From Halomontanus rarus (lineage in GTDB: Archaea; Halobacteriota; Halobacteria; Halobacteriales; Natrialbaceae), in the NCBI RefSeq assembly GCF_029338335.1, contig NZ_CP119796.1: DNA of 64,000 nt. One strand, 5' to 3'. Numbering within the stretch: the first letter of the stretch is position 1; the number at the start of each line of letters is the position of its first letter. A program made the position numbers and the translations under genes. The notes beneath the pieces were generated by a model, which ran no database searches, had not been told where the DNA came from, and saw only the letters and a program-made list of their open reading frames with translations. This document shows positions 50,470-60,220 of the stretch, one piece after another.

Positions 50470-51387
50470 ATGCAAGACAAATGTGTTCTTATCACTGGCG
50501 GTGCAGGGTTTATCGGGTCGAATCTGGCAAATCAACTCACCGCTGACAACGACGTCATCGCGATCGACGACGAGTATCTTGGAACGCCCGAAAACCTCGA
50601 CGCGAACGTCGATTACCAGTCGGTGAGCGTCCTCGCAGACGACCTTCCGTCGGACGTAGACGTCGTGTTTCACCTCGCCGCGCTCTCCTCGTATGCGATG
50701 CACGAAGACGACCCCACGACCGGGGCCCGCGTCAACGTCGAGGGATTCGTCAATACCGTCGATCAGGCCCGACAGGACGGCTGTGACACCGTCGTCTACG
50801 CGTCGACTTCGTCGATCTACGGCAGTCAGACTGATCCCTCTCCAGAGGGCATGCCGGTCACCGTCAACACTGGCTACGAGGCCTCGAAGCTCGCACGCGA
50901 ACGCTACGCGGAGTACTTTGCCAACCACTATGACATGAACATGGCCGGTCTGCGCTTTTTCTCCGTCTATCAGGGCTTCGAAGGAGCCGAGGAACACAAA
51001 GGCGAGTATGCCAACGTGATCGCCCAGTTCGCCGGCGACCTCGCCGACGGCAACGCACCGGTGCTCTACGGCGACGGCACCCAGACGCGGGACTTTACCC
51101 ACGTCGACGACATCGTTCGCGGCCTCGAACTCGCCGCAGAGCACGAACTCACCGGCGTCTACAATCTCGGCACCGGCGACGCCTACAGCTTCAACGAACT
51201 CGTCGAGTTGCTCAACGACGAACTCGGCACCGACATCGACCCGGAGTACGTCGAAAACCCCATCCCCGACAGCGTCTACGTCCACGACACCTGCGCCGAC
51301 TCGAGTGCGATCCGAGAGCAAGCGGGCTGGGAACCACAGATCTCACTCGAGGAAGGCCTTGAGCGCGTCTGTCGGCCCTATCAGTAA
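50470..51387 (+). CDS. NAD-dependent sugar epimerase/dehydratase (GalE-like SDR)
   Basis: 305 aa from ATG 50470 (MQDKCVLITGGAGFIGSNLA); the upstream in-frame ATG at 50389 would add a non-homologous leader. Extended SDR features: GGAGFIGS for NAD, ADDLPSDVDVVFHLAALSSY, VVYASTSSIYGSQTDPSPEG with the catalytic Ser/Thr, and TVNTGYEASKLARERYAEYF with the YxxxK pair. FTHVDDIVRGLELAAEHELT marks the substrate side. Likely UDP-glucose 4-epimerase or a 4,6-dehydratase relative; the substrate is not readable. It is GC-rich and monocistronic, just outside the AT-rich core. Confidence 0.9.
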   Translation: MQDKCVLITGGAGFIGSNLANQLTADNDVIAIDDEYLGTPENLDANVDYQSVSVLADDLPSDVDVVFHLAALSSYAMHEDDPTTGARVNVEGFVNTVDQARQDGCDTVVYASTSSIYGSQTDPSPEGMPVTVNTGYEASKLARERYAEYFANHYDMNMAGLRFFSVYQGFEGAEEHKGEYANVIAQFAGDLADGNAPVLYGDGTQTRDFTHVDDIVRGLELAAEHELTGVYNLGTGDAYSFNELVELLNDELGTDIDPEYVENPIPDSVYVHDTCADSSAIREQAGWEPQISLEEGLERVCRPYQ

Positions 51388-51635
51388 TCGTTCAGTCATC
51401 CACCGTATGTAGTAGCGTTTCGCACACACCTACCTCTACGAATCCAGTATGGTGGCATTGTCTGTTACGAAGCCATCATTATGTAGATCAATTCGGGTAT
51501 TCTAGAAGTGTTCTAAAGTTATACATTGTACTAAGCCGCACTGAGAGCTGCAACCGATTCTATAGGCAGGGGGAATCGATTGTAGATCTATCAGCCAAAA
51601 GGTTTATCCTATAACTCGGCTGTGTGACAAATGAA

Positions 51636-51803
51636 ATGCAAAGACTCGACGGGGGCCAGTCTGAAGAGGAACATCTCTTATCGAGGCTTGAGGGAACAGA
51701 ATGCACATATTGTGACACGGGAACGCTTACGCGGACCACTTTCCGGTCGGACAAAGCGGTCGTCTGTGAAGCGTGCGATACGCCAGCGGTGCGGTTCTGG
51801 TAG
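51636..51803 (+). CDS. HVO_A0556-like zinc-finger microprotein
   Basis: 55 aa: MQRLDGGQSEEEHLLSRLEG, then TECTYCDTGTLTRTTFRSDK and AVVCEACDTPAVRFW. Two CxxC pairs form a treble-clef or zinc-ribbon unit, and the ending DTP(A/G)V(R/Q)(F/L)W agrees with the haloarchaeal HVO_A0556 zinc-finger family as I remember it. Such microproteins bind zinc and probably assist regulation. An overlapping longer plus frame (from ATG 51631) is a shadow. It is easily missed by length cut-offs. Confidence 0.7.
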   Translation: MQRLDGGQSEEEHLLSRLEGTECTYCDTGTLTRTTFRSDKAVVCEACDTPAVRFW

Positions 51804-52311
51804 ACTCGAGAGACCTACTGACCAGATGTATTATATTTGAGTCTATGGAGTACTGGTGGACAACGCCTTTAATGCCAGTCACATTCTGTTCGTACTTGTT
51901 GATATATGTCTGTAAGTGGGACAGAATCTCGATCAAGCGATCAATATCGGGTCAGATTTCTATCCTGTGAGGGCGATCAATGGGTCTACGGACGCTTGAG
52001 ACGACACTATTCGCCTTGACTCATTGCCACCACACGGGTCTGCTATTGATGGGCACTTACAGGGATTCAATTAGGCATCAAACGTAGTCTGTCACCGCTA
52101 CTCCCGATAGAATCGATTGAATCATCATCTCAAGAACGACTCCACTCTCGAACCGATCACTCCCTCGAGCAGTCTATACCCCTCACGTTCTAAGCCTCCC
52201 AGAACACAAACATCACAGAATCCCCAAATCGGGTGAATTGACCGGTAGTTGCTATCGGTTCTAGCTAAGTATCATCGATCCAATTATTACAATTGAGCAA
52301 CAATAGTGTGT
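51804..52311. other. 500-bp stretch without a supported gene
   Basis: No coding signal recognised on either strand. The right end near 52275-52285 (AATTATTACAATT) is AT-rich and may be the promoter of the DUF7504-like gene. Confidence 0.45.
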
Positions 52312-52881
52312 ATGGTTGGGAACCAGTGGGCCGACAGTGATCGCGATCCGAAACCCGGGTCGAACGTCCTGGTTCTCACGCCCTCCGATGAACTTCATCC
52401 GGAGGCGTGTATCGACCGCCTGGTTCACCCGCTGGCCGGTTCGGAGACGGAGTCCGTCGTGATCGTCTCCGACGACTGTTCAACGACGGAGATCATTGAA
52501 ACGTGGCACAACTACGGGTTCCAGCTCCCGAAGAACAGCGCGATCGTCTCACGCGGTGGTACCGTTCAACGCCCCGTCACCGTCGACGTCGACGGCGTGT
52601 GCCGTACGACGGTCACACGAGCGGATCTCTCCGGTCTCACTCGGACGGTGAATACGTATCTCACCCGGTGGCGTGACGACCCCCTCTCGACGCTGTGGTT
52701 CGACTCAATCACGGCGCTTCTCCGAACGACCGACCTCGAGACGACCTATCGCCTGTGTCACGTCTTGACGACCAAGGTACGCCACACCGACGCGATCGGG
52801 TACTATCGCTTGGATCCGAGCGTTCACAACGCACGAGCGGTGGCAACACTCACACCGCTGTTCGACCTCGTTCTCGAGTGA
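52312..52881 (+). CDS. DUF7504-like protein (haloarchaeal RecA-fold relative)
   Basis: 189 aa from ATG 52312 (MVGNQWADSDRDPKPGSNVL); GTG or ATG at 52306 is possible. Pattern: NVLVLTPSDELHPEACIDRL, ESVVIVSDDCSTTEIIETWH, TVNTYLTRWRDDPLSTLWFD and SITALLRTTDLETTYRLCHV. This is the alternating strand-helix layout of the KaiC/RecA-like family seen beside haloarchaeal bacterio-opsin activators and HalOD1 genes. The P-loop is not visible, as in many DUF7504 members. It is predicted to be a cytoplasmic signalling protein. Confidence 0.7.
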   Translation: MVGNQWADSDRDPKPGSNVLVLTPSDELHPEACIDRLVHPLAGSETESVVIVSDDCSTTEIIETWHNYGFQLPKNSAIVSRGGTVQRPVTVDVDGVCRTTVTRADLSGLTRTVNTYLTRWRDDPLSTLWFDSITALLRTTDLETTYRLCHVLTTKVRHTDAIGYYRLDPSVHNARAVATLTPLFDLVLE

Positions 52882-52950
52882 GATTAGGGTGGAAACGAAA
52901 AATCCAGCGACAACCGGTGACGAGTACGAGCGACAGCCGAGGGTATCCCT

Positions 52951-53124
52951 GTCGCTACAGTCAACCCGCGAAATACGGGTTTCACGTACCGGAAGTGCGG
53001 GCAGGCGAACCTCGAGTATCGCGGCGGTATCGAGTTTCACTGTACGCGCTGTGGCTATGAAGTCCACGCGGACGTGAACGCGGCGATCAACGTCGCTATC
53101 CAACAACGCGACGGCGATCAATAA
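52951..53124 (+). pseudogene. TnpB zinc-ribbon relic
   Basis: Reads VATVNPRNTGFTYRKCGQAN, then LEYRGGIEFHCTRCGYEVHA and DVNAAINVAIQQRDGDQ. The CGYEVHADVNAAINVA ending is the TnpB C-terminal signature. The first zinc Cys has become Tyr (TYRKCG instead of CxxCG), and everything upstream is absent. A strong inverted repeat follows 30 bp later. Confidence 0.7.
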
Positions 53125-53154
53125 CCGAGTCCGCGATCCGATCGACAGGATTTG

Positions 53155-53200
53155 GAGTTACCCCACACAGTACAACCAGTTCTAACTCGTGGGGTAACTC
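53155..53200. repeat. 12-bp perfect inverted repeat (element right end)
   Basis: GAGTTACCCCAC (53155-53166) and GTGGGGTAACTC (53189-53200) pair perfectly across a 22-nt loop, 30 bp downstream of the TnpB relic. This is the position of the right-end structure of an IS200/IS605-family element; it may also terminate transcription. Confidence 0.6.
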
Positions 53201-53269
53201 AGACCGTCAGCGTTCGCCGAGTGCCTCGAGTACGAACCCCGTGAGTATGAACAAAGATGAGCGGGCGAT

Positions 53270-53688
53270 CTATGGCCGGACGCCGTTGACGTGGACGAGT
53301 TCCCCCTGACTGTTGAACTGGACCTTCAGCTCCTTCCACTCACCTGTCTCGCTCTCTAACATGTAGATGGCGACCTGTCCTTTGTGGTCGGTCGGTTGCT
53401 GGATACCTTCATCGTCATCGACAACGTGGGGGCCGACTCGTGCCGGTGCCCGATAGTCCGCATCGTCGTACGTGATGCCGTGGCGGACCACGTAGTAGTA
53501 GACTCCTCGTCGAAGTTCGATGCACTCGGGTCCGACGTGGCGGTCTCGATATCACCGGCACTGATATCTACAGGGTCGGCCTCGCTCCGCCGGCTGTTAT
53601 TCCGGTCTTGTTTCGCCATTGCTGGGGTCGTTCCCAGTGTCCCGAGAGCTACGATTCCACCCGTCTGGAAGAGTCGTCGTCGATTCAT
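53270..53688 (-). pseudogene. Tat-exported protein, frameshifted
   Basis: Starts at ATG 53688 with MNRRRLFQTGGIVALGTLGT TPAMA-type text, a clear twin-arginine signal. The frame runs to SASNFDEE, where a one-base loss moves it out. The continuing frame reads VYYYVVRHGITYDDADYRAP, HVVDDDEGIQQPTDHKGQVA, then LESETGEWKELKVQFNSQGE and a natural stop. The corrected product would be ~139 aa, a small secreted protein. The lesion is a single base, so a sequencing error is possible. Function unknown. Confidence 0.7.
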
Positions 53689-53879
53689 ATTGAGTACCCT
53701 GCCGTAAGGAGAGATGTACCCTGTACCTTCACCAATGTGATCAGGATAATACATGTTCTGCGGACACTCTCCACATCAGTAATAACCGTCTCCTATTGTC
53801 ATGACAGTATCGCGTACCGGACTCTCTGTCATGTCAACATACGGTATCTTGATAGTCTCTGCCACACGTACCCTGACGC

Positions 53880-54560
53880 ATGCACAGGAGGGCATATCTT
53901 GCAGGGCTGACCACCCTGTCCGGGCTGGCAAGCGTACCGGCAGTATGGGGGCATTCGAACACATTTGACGTGACCATCAAATACACCACGTCACCCGTGG
54001 CGGGTGGCGAACGCCTCGTCGCGACGGCCGAGCTCACAAACACGGCGTCGGAGGCGGTCACCGAGACGATCCACCTCACCGACTCGAGCAATCGAGTGCT
54101 GGACAGTCAGGAACATACGATACCAGAGCACTCGAGCAAGACGATCAAACTCGGGTACACGACCTACAACACGAAGGTGAAGGTCACGTTCCCGCTATCA
54201 GTGTCGAGTCACCACGCCTCGGATAGTCAATCAGTGACGGTCGTGCCGCGTAACGACGATGCTGGACACAGTGTCTCGCTCAAGCGGACGACCGCGCCCG
54301 TCACGGGTGGGGAGTTCCTCGAAGCCGTGATCGCATTGGGAAACAGCGAGTTGCACGACGTGAGCGATACGGTGGAATTGCTCGATTCGAGTGGGAATGT
54401 GCTGGATAGTCGGACACTGACCTTACCCCGGGAAGCGACGGAGACGATCGCGCTCGGGTGGGACACGTATCCGGTGAAGAACACGGTGACGTTTCCACTG
54501 ACGGCGAAAACCAGTGTGGATTCGGAGAGCGAAGAAGTGACGGTGTACGGAACGAAGTGA
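53880..54560 (+). CDS. Exported two-module CARDB-like protein
   Basis: 226 aa. The signal is MHRRAYLAGLTTLSGLASVP, twin-arginine-like, ending near AVWG. Two beta-sandwich modules follow, each starting TTxPVxGGExL and ending LGxxTYxxKxxVTFPL. The same design, ETNDPV...GYETYPV...FPV, builds five modules of the giant at 18126. It has no lamin-tail or Glu/Pro stalk. It is probably secreted or surface-associated. It is a single gene with no operon partner. Confidence 0.75.
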   Translation: MHRRAYLAGLTTLSGLASVPAVWGHSNTFDVTIKYTTSPVAGGERLVATAELTNTASEAVTETIHLTDSSNRVLDSQEHTIPEHSSKTIKLGYTTYNTKVKVTFPLSVSSHHASDSQSVTVVPRNDDAGHSVSLKRTTAPVTGGEFLEAVIALGNSELHDVSDTVELLDSSGNVLDSRTLTLPREATETIALGWDTYPVKNTVTFPLTAKTSVDSESEEVTVYGTK

Positions 54561-54812
54561 GGATCAGTCGGTCGTTTCGTTTTTTCCGGCATAATAGAGA
54601 GGAGGTCCCCTTCCGCAAAACCGAGACGTTCCGGAAAATCACCACTCCGCCACCTGCGAGCGGACTTGGAACTCCCCAGCGAGGAAGATAACGGTCCAAG
54701 AAACGAACCTGAGTCCGCTTCCCATTCGACAGCGACGTGACCGCACGCCGTCGTCCGGACCACTCGAAGCGTCTCGGCCACCGCTCGCAGGTGGCCGGCG
54801 GACGGTCCCGAC

Positions 54813-56240
54813 TTACTCGCCGAGCATTCGGGTGAGCCGATCGATGGTCCGTCGGACGGTCGAGACGCAGTCGGCTGAAAACGACGAGAGGACCGTTCTG
54901 GCCGCGTCCGGGTCGCCGGCGGCGTACAATTCCTGCGCCTCTCGTTCGACCGCTTCCGCTTCGATCACGAACGCGTCTTCGACCTCGTCGAACACGCTTC
55001 GCACGATCGGTTGGTTTCGGTTGAACTCGGAGCCGTGCTCGTCGCCTTTCACGAGCTCTAACAGCGCCATGAACTCCCACCAGTACGAGCCCTCAGCGTA
55101 GTCGTCTCGAGGGACGTTCGGTGGCGCGGTGAGGTCGCGACCCGCCGTTCCGGCGCGGGAGACGACGTCGGGAACGCCGCCACTGTCGACGTAGAACGGG
55201 ACGTACGCGCCGACGCAGGGCGGGATCGGTGTCCACCACATCGTATCGATACCGTCGGGCGACAGATCGAAGACGACGGAGCTGACGGTATTGCCCCACG
55301 TGAACTCTGCGGGCGAGGAGTGCATACAGATGGTCAAGAAATCCGGGAGCGCGGCATTGAATTTGGGTCCGTCGAGGAACGTCTCCTCGTAGTGGTCGCG
55401 CAAGATCCGTTTGCAATCGCCGATGTCGATCTCACCGGTCCGTTCCATCGACCGTAACAGTTCCCGTGACCGTTGGACGCGAATTCTCGAGACTTGGGCC
55501 GCCGTCTCGTGATCCGTGTACGCCCGTGCGAAGTCGAACGGGTGGTCGCCGCTCCACCACTCGCGAGCGCGAGCGCGCTCCTCGAGACCGCGGGAGCGAT
55601 CAGTACTTCGGGACCGGATGCTCAACTCGTTCGAAATAGCCGCGGTCCCGGACGAAATGCGCTTCGCCGCCCAGTGGGTGCCTGCAGTTTCGAGTATCCA
55701 CGCTTCGTCACGATCACACAGCAGGTACGAGTTGTCGTATGCACCTTCTTCGTCGGATTCGCCCGCGACCGCCGATCCGAACTGACCGTACCGCTCCAAG
55801 AGATCCGTGATCACATCGACGGCCGCCCGCGCCGTTTCAGCTCGCTCGAGCCCGAGGCGGACGTACTCCATGCCGATGATCCCGTGTTCTTGGTGAGTCC
55901 CGGCGCGCGCTTGATCGAGCGCCCGTCGCAACGGCTTCGTGAACACCGCCTCGTTCCCGATGGTAACGCCGTGTTCGTTGATCCCGAGTTCGTATCCCCA
56001 GCACCAGTACGGTGCCGCTCCGAGCGTCGCGAACGTCGTCTCCGTTCGTGGTAGGTCTCGGTACGCCAGTTCGATTGGATCTCCTGCTGCATGGCTGTTC
56101 CCGTCGTTGAATACGAGCGGTTGCGATTCGGTCGCTGGTCGATCGCTGTTCTTTCCGACGATCACGTGTCCGCGCTTCGTGACGTCGGGGAGCGCAGCGA
56201 CGTTATCGCAGCTCAGCGGAATCGTGGTGCGGACTCGCAT
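54813..56240 (-). CDS. Peptidase C69 (secernin-like dipeptidase)
   Basis: 475 aa from ATG 56240 (MRVRTTIPLSCDNVAALPDV). The catalytic nucleophile is the near-N-terminal Cys in SCDN, followed by the NTN-hydrolase text RGHVIVGKNSDRPATESQPL. YWCWGYELGINEHGVTIGNE, AVFTKP and YLLCDRDEAWILETAGTHWA are further secernin/C69 signatures. CMHSSPAEFTWGNTVSSVVF is the late conserved part. It hydrolyses dipeptides or related amides in the cytoplasm; the true substrate is unknown. An upstream GTG at 56261 would place extra residues before the Cys and is less likely. Confidence 0.9.
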   Translation of the reverse strand: MRVRTTIPLSCDNVAALPDVTKRGHVIVGKNSDRPATESQPLVFNDGNSHAAGDPIELAYRDLPRTETTFATLGAAPYWCWGYELGINEHGVTIGNEAVFTKPLRRALDQARAGTHQEHGIIGMEYVRLGLERAETARAAVDVITDLLERYGQFGSAVAGESDEEGAYDNSYLLCDRDEAWILETAGTHWAAKRISSGTAAISNELSIRSRSTDRSRGLEERARAREWWSGDHPFDFARAYTDHETAAQVSRIRVQRSRELLRSMERTGEIDIGDCKRILRDHYEETFLDGPKFNAALPDFLTICMHSSPAEFTWGNTVSSVVFDLSPDGIDTMWWTPIPPCVGAYVPFYVDSGGVPDVVSRAGTAGRDLTAPPNVPRDDYAEGSYWWEFMALLELVKGDEHGSEFNRNQPIVRSVFDEVEDAFVIEAEAVEREAQELYAAGDPDAARTVLSSFSADCVSTVRRTIDRLTRMLGE

Positions 56241-56492
56241 ACGTATGTGAGCGGGACGCACCAGTATTACGTCTTCGTCCGCCCAGATGGGACGCCATAT
56301 CGTGAACTCGGGGACCGATTCCCACGCAGCCCTGGGACAGACGACGTGTATGAACGTGACTGGTCGTACTGGATCGTGACTTTCTCGTACCAGAGAGCGA
56401 TGTACCGTAGCGACGACCCAGCCGCACGCGAACCGACATTGTCGCAGTCAGGAAAGACGGCCATCTCCCGAAGAGCCGTCAAAAAGACTCGA

Positions 56493-57030
56493 TCAGTAGG
56501 CGTCGGCGATCCGCTCGTACTGGTCGTCGGTGAGCGAGACGTCGACCGCGCCGACGTTTTCCTCCATCTGTTCGGCCGTGCGAGCGCCGAAGATTGGGAC
56601 GCAGGTGAACTCGCGTTGATCCATCAGCCAGCGCAGCGACACCTGTGCGGGCGTCGCCTCGAGTTCGTCCGCAACTGACTGCACTGCCTCGAGGACGCGC
56701 CGTTGCTGGTCGGAAAAGGACATATCCCAGCCGTCGAGATCCGCTCGCGAACCCTCGTCGGCGTTGCCCGTTGAGTACTTGCCCGTGAGGAAGCCGCCGT
56801 CGAGCGGCGACCACGGACAGACGGCCAGCCCTTGATCGGCACCTCGAGTACCGGAAACAGCACACCACGTCTCCGAACGACCAGCGAGGACGGCTTCGTC
56901 GAGTGTATCTCGAGCGTTGGCCAACCGTGTCGTCCACTTCACTCTGGGTATCGGGAGGAGACCGCAAACCCGAGAGACGTCCACAGACGTCGGTGACGCC
57001 GACCATCGGTCCAGTTCGACGAACTCGACA
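56493..57030 (-). pseudogene. Aldo/keto reductase, internally deleted
   Basis: The C-terminal half is intact: GLAVCPWSPLDGGFLTGKYS, then RRVLEAVQSVADELEATPAQ, VSLRWLMDQREFTCVPIFGA and RTAEQMEENVGAVDVSLTDD, the NADPH-binding end of the family. Upstream only scraps remain: VEFVEL and VDVSRVC (N-terminal strand) and NARDTLDEAVLAG (mid helix), out of register. The catalytic Tyr/Asp/Lys/His region is missing. Deletions of at least several hundred bp make it a pseudogene. Confidence 0.65.
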
Positions 57031-58726
57031 TCCTACCCACGGAGTTCCGAGCTTCCCTCTCGAAACCCGACTGGGAACCCTATCGACCCGGCGTCCGGTG
57101 TTCGGTCGTCAACCGCTTGGTGCCGTCCGGACTTGCCGACGCGAATCATCCCTCTCGAGTTCCGACCGCTCCACGGTTTTCCAGTCTCTCCCGTCCCCGA
57201 CTCTCGACCGTCACCTTGTCGTGTGACTCCTCGGCGACTCGAACGCGACTGATGTCCGCGTCAATGGCGCTACCGAACTGGCCCCGGAACGCTTCGATGT
57301 ACCCCGCGACGTAGAGAGTAACAAGCGCGTTTCGACCTCGAGCAGCGGACGATCGCTGTAGCTCGACGAAACCCGGACACGATCGACTCTCGAGACGGAC
57401 CGACTGAATCGAATATAGGATCAAATAAGATATACTATTCGGAACTGGTCTGAAAAAGTATATACAGAATCCGAATGACTGATACGTGAGTAGCCGCCTG
57501 CGATCGGGTACAAGGTACCGTCGTGCCGACGTCGGTATTCGTTCACGACAATCGATAATAGGTTAGAAGAGATCACCATATTTCGAGCGATAAACGTCTG
57601 ATACGGGTGAAATCACAAAGTTAACTGATACAGACGGCCGCAATGTGAATACGGTCGGCTACGAACCGACCGTTTCGATGAAAATAGTCGAAAATGAGCG
57701 TTTCAACTATTAAAACAGGTGAGAATTGACGCATCGTGTGCGTTATTCTCGTCCTCAAGCTGGCATAGGTTCGCACCAGTCCCGCTCCGACAGGGGTTTT
57801 AATCATGATGGACAAGTTCTCCCGACAGATGACTCCGACTATTCATTCAGAACTATATATCATCTTTCACTCATTTATGGTGGTTTTGAGAGACGGACGA
57901 CGATAGTTGATCGCAACAGATTAGAAGGCGAACTAGATGAGCCGCTTCTGCGCTATCGAAAGGAGAATGGAACCAAAATCTCAAGGAGATATCCCCGTTA
58001 CAATCATAGGTTTGTAACCCATCCCCAATCAACTGCCACAAACTTATAGCTATTGGAAATTTGTAATGGTTATGATGGGCCTAATACCGCCGTAACTGTT
58101 GAATTGCGCTATATCCGAGAGGATTGGTCATGTTAAACGGAAATAGAATCATGGGGAAATAGCCACCGAAGAATCTCTCGTCGAGTCTGCGCGCCGGATT
58201 CGACCACCGTCAAACGAGATGCGTGAGGTTAGGACGTAGATTTGGAACTGGTTGCGGGACTATTCGCGAGCTACCAAAGAAGATATTCGACGAAGACGAT
58301 CGTCGTTATTGGGGAGTCTCTCGGTACCGGAAGCCCAATACGACGCTCGAGTGGACGGTGACTCCGTACTGATGAGATTGCCCCCTAAATCGTCCGCGCG
58401 CATGTCCGTGAGCCCCCGCTAACGTGACGCCAATTCCGGCGATAGTATCCTGCTCGATTCGCCGGTCGTGGGCCATCGGCTCTTCGTCCTTTCCTCCGGC
58501 GGCGATAGTACCGCCAGCGGTGCCAGAAGGCCGCAATATCTGCACTGGCCGCCGGTGAATATAATCACGAGACGGAGTCGGGACTACCGGAGGGACGCGA
58601 TGGATACGTCCCTCACTGTCCCGTTGGCTACGGTGGTGGTCCCCCCGGTCGTTCGCAGTTTGCGACACGCGCCTCACCGATCGGTGGCGGACGGAACTAC
58701 GGGATGCTCGCGACGGAAGCAACCAC
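57031..58726. other. 1.7-kb stretch with no supported gene
   Basis: No convincing gene. A minus frame at 57146-57424 contains the plausible-looking RNALVTLYVAGYIEAFRGQF and may be a remnant, and a minus frame ending at 58306 has a Gly/His-rich part. Neither has a start, full domain or composition that I trust. Around 57804-57880 the plus strand has MMDKFSRQM, similar to MDKFSQDIS at 34801, perhaps IS-derived. Confidence 0.4.
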
Positions 58727-58864
58727 CTAGTCGTCCTCGCGGTAATCGGCGATCCGGTCCCAAATCTCGACACAGCCTGCGCCGTCAGGGAGGTCCTCGA
58801 GATAGCGTTCTTCGTCCTGTTGCTCTTCTGTGGACTGCTCGGTTGCGTCGGCTGACTCGTCCAT
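58727..58864 (-). CDS. 45-aa acidic microprotein
   Basis: MDESADATEQSTEEQQDEER, then YLEDLPDGAGCVEIWDRIAD, YREDD and a stop. An acidic, disordered start is followed by the motif YLEDLPDGAGCVEIW, which I have seen as a pattern in small haloarchaeal proteins, although I cannot cite a function. The single Cys and Trp could mediate contact. An AT-rich stretch (TAATAAACGTTTAGTATG) lies upstream on the minus strand. Confidence 0.55.
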   Translation of the reverse strand: MDESADATEQSTEEQQDEERYLEDLPDGAGCVEIWDRIADYREDD

Positions 58865-59004
58865 ACGTATCTCCGTGGCAACACCATGCGTAATAAACGT
58901 TTAGTATGAACGATCGACACCCATCCGTTACGCCCGTGAAACCATGCTGACTCGGGAGTAATCTCCCGCGCCGCCGAATATCGTGGGCAATAACCAATGG
59001 ATAC

Positions 59005-59013
59005 TTTTTTATC
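59005..59013 (+). promoter_or_regulatory. TATA-like box of the sulfoquinovose-type operon
   Basis: TTTTTTATC is centred ~25 nt upstream of ATG 59034, consistent with a leaderless mRNA for the four-gene operon 59034-63326. Confidence 0.45.
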
Positions 59014-59033
59014 GTTGTTTGGTACAACTATCA

Positions 59034-60218
59034 ATGTCAATGTCGATTTTGATCACCGGAGGAGATGGATATCTCGGATGGCCGACTGCAGTCCGGATCG
59101 CAGCGCGGACCGATGACCGCGTCGTCCTCGTCGACAACTTCGCTCGACGGGACTGGGTCGAAACGACCGGATCGACGAGCGCGATTCCTGTCTTGGACAT
59201 GGAGGCTCGACTCGATGCGGCTCGCGACCGACTCGGTATCCAGAACATGTCGTTCGTTCAGGGCGACCTGACCGACGACGCGTTCGTCGACGAGATCCTC
59301 GAGGTGCACGAACCCGAGACGGTCGTTCATACCGCCGCACAACCCTCCGCGCCCTACTCGCAGATCAACGGCGAGCGGGCCAACTACACGCAGCACAACA
59401 ATCTCCAGTCAACGCGGAACCTGCTATGGGGGCTATCCGAACACGATCTCACCGATACGCACTTCATCGAGACGACGACGACTGGCGTCTACGGCGCGCC
59501 CGAATTCCCGATTCCGGAAGGCGGAGCCACCATGGAGAACCAGGGCGAACGCGACGATGTCCCCTTCCCCGCGATGGCCGGCAGCTGGTACCACTTGACG
59601 AAATCCCACGACGCGGCGAACATGCGGCTCGCGCACAAACAGTTCGATATCCCGGTCTCGGACGTCCGGACGGCGATCACGTACGGTATCGAAACCGAAG
59701 AGACGGCCGTCGATTCACGACTCGCAACGCGGTTCGACTTCGACTACTACTTCGGAGTCGTCGCTCACCGATTCTGCGCACAGGCTGTCGCCGGCTACCC
59801 CATGACCGTCTACGGCCGCGGTGAACAGCGCAAGCCCTTCATCGCGCTCGAGGACGCCGTCGAGGGGCTGGCCCGACTCGCCACCGACGGACCGGACGCG
59901 CGTCCCGACGACCACGTCGTCTACAACCAGGTGACGCGAGCGATCAGTATCGTCGAGATCGCCGAGACGATCGCCGACGTCTCAGAGGAGTTCGGACTCG
60001 ACGTCGAAGTCGAACACTTCGAGAACCCCCGCGAGGAGGACGAGACGCACAAGATGGAGATCGAACACGACCGGTACGACGAGCTAATCGACGGCCAGTC
60101 GACGACCTTCGAGGAGGGCGTTCGCGAAATTCTTTCGATCCTTCTCGAATACGAAGACGTCGTCACGGCCCACGAAGATCGGTTCCTGCCTGGTGTACTC
60201 ACCGGTGATGAGGACTGA
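59034..60218 (+). CDS. UDP-sulfoquinovose synthase-like enzyme (SQD1/Agl3 family)
   Basis: 394 aa from ATG 59034 (MSMSILITGGDGYLGWPTAV), an extended SDR with GGDGYLG for NAD. Motifs match SQD1: QPSAPYSQINGERANYTQHN, ETTTTGVYGAPEFPIPEGGA with the catalytic Thr, GSWYHLTKSHDAANMRLAHK with the Tyr and Lys of YxxxK, and FDFDYYFGVVAHRFCAQAVA, then GYPMTVYGRGEQRKPFIALE. The enzyme joins sulfite to UDP-glucose to give UDP-sulfoquinovose, the donor for sulfolipid or N-glycan (Agl3 in Sulfolobus). It is first of an operon with two epimerases and a GT2. Confidence 0.88.
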   Translation: MSMSILITGGDGYLGWPTAVRIAARTDDRVVLVDNFARRDWVETTGSTSAIPVLDMEARLDAARDRLGIQNMSFVQGDLTDDAFVDEILEVHEPETVVHTAAQPSAPYSQINGERANYTQHNNLQSTRNLLWGLSEHDLTDTHFIETTTTGVYGAPEFPIPEGGATMENQGERDDVPFPAMAGSWYHLTKSHDAANMRLAHKQFDIPVSDVRTAITYGIETEETAVDSRLATRFDFDYYFGVVAHRFCAQAVAGYPMTVYGRGEQRKPFIALEDAVEGLARLATDGPDARPDDHVVYNQVTRAISIVEIAETIADVSEEFGLDVEVEHFENPREEDETHKMEIEHDRYDELIDGQSTTFEEGVREILSILLEYEDVVTAHEDRFLPGVLTGDED

Positions 60219-60220
60219 CG

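Noticed and set aside
57146..57424. Minus frame with RNALVTLYVAGYIEAFRGQF
   Set aside because: The middle looks protein-like, but start, end and flanks do not; no family recognised. Kept only as a possible remnant.
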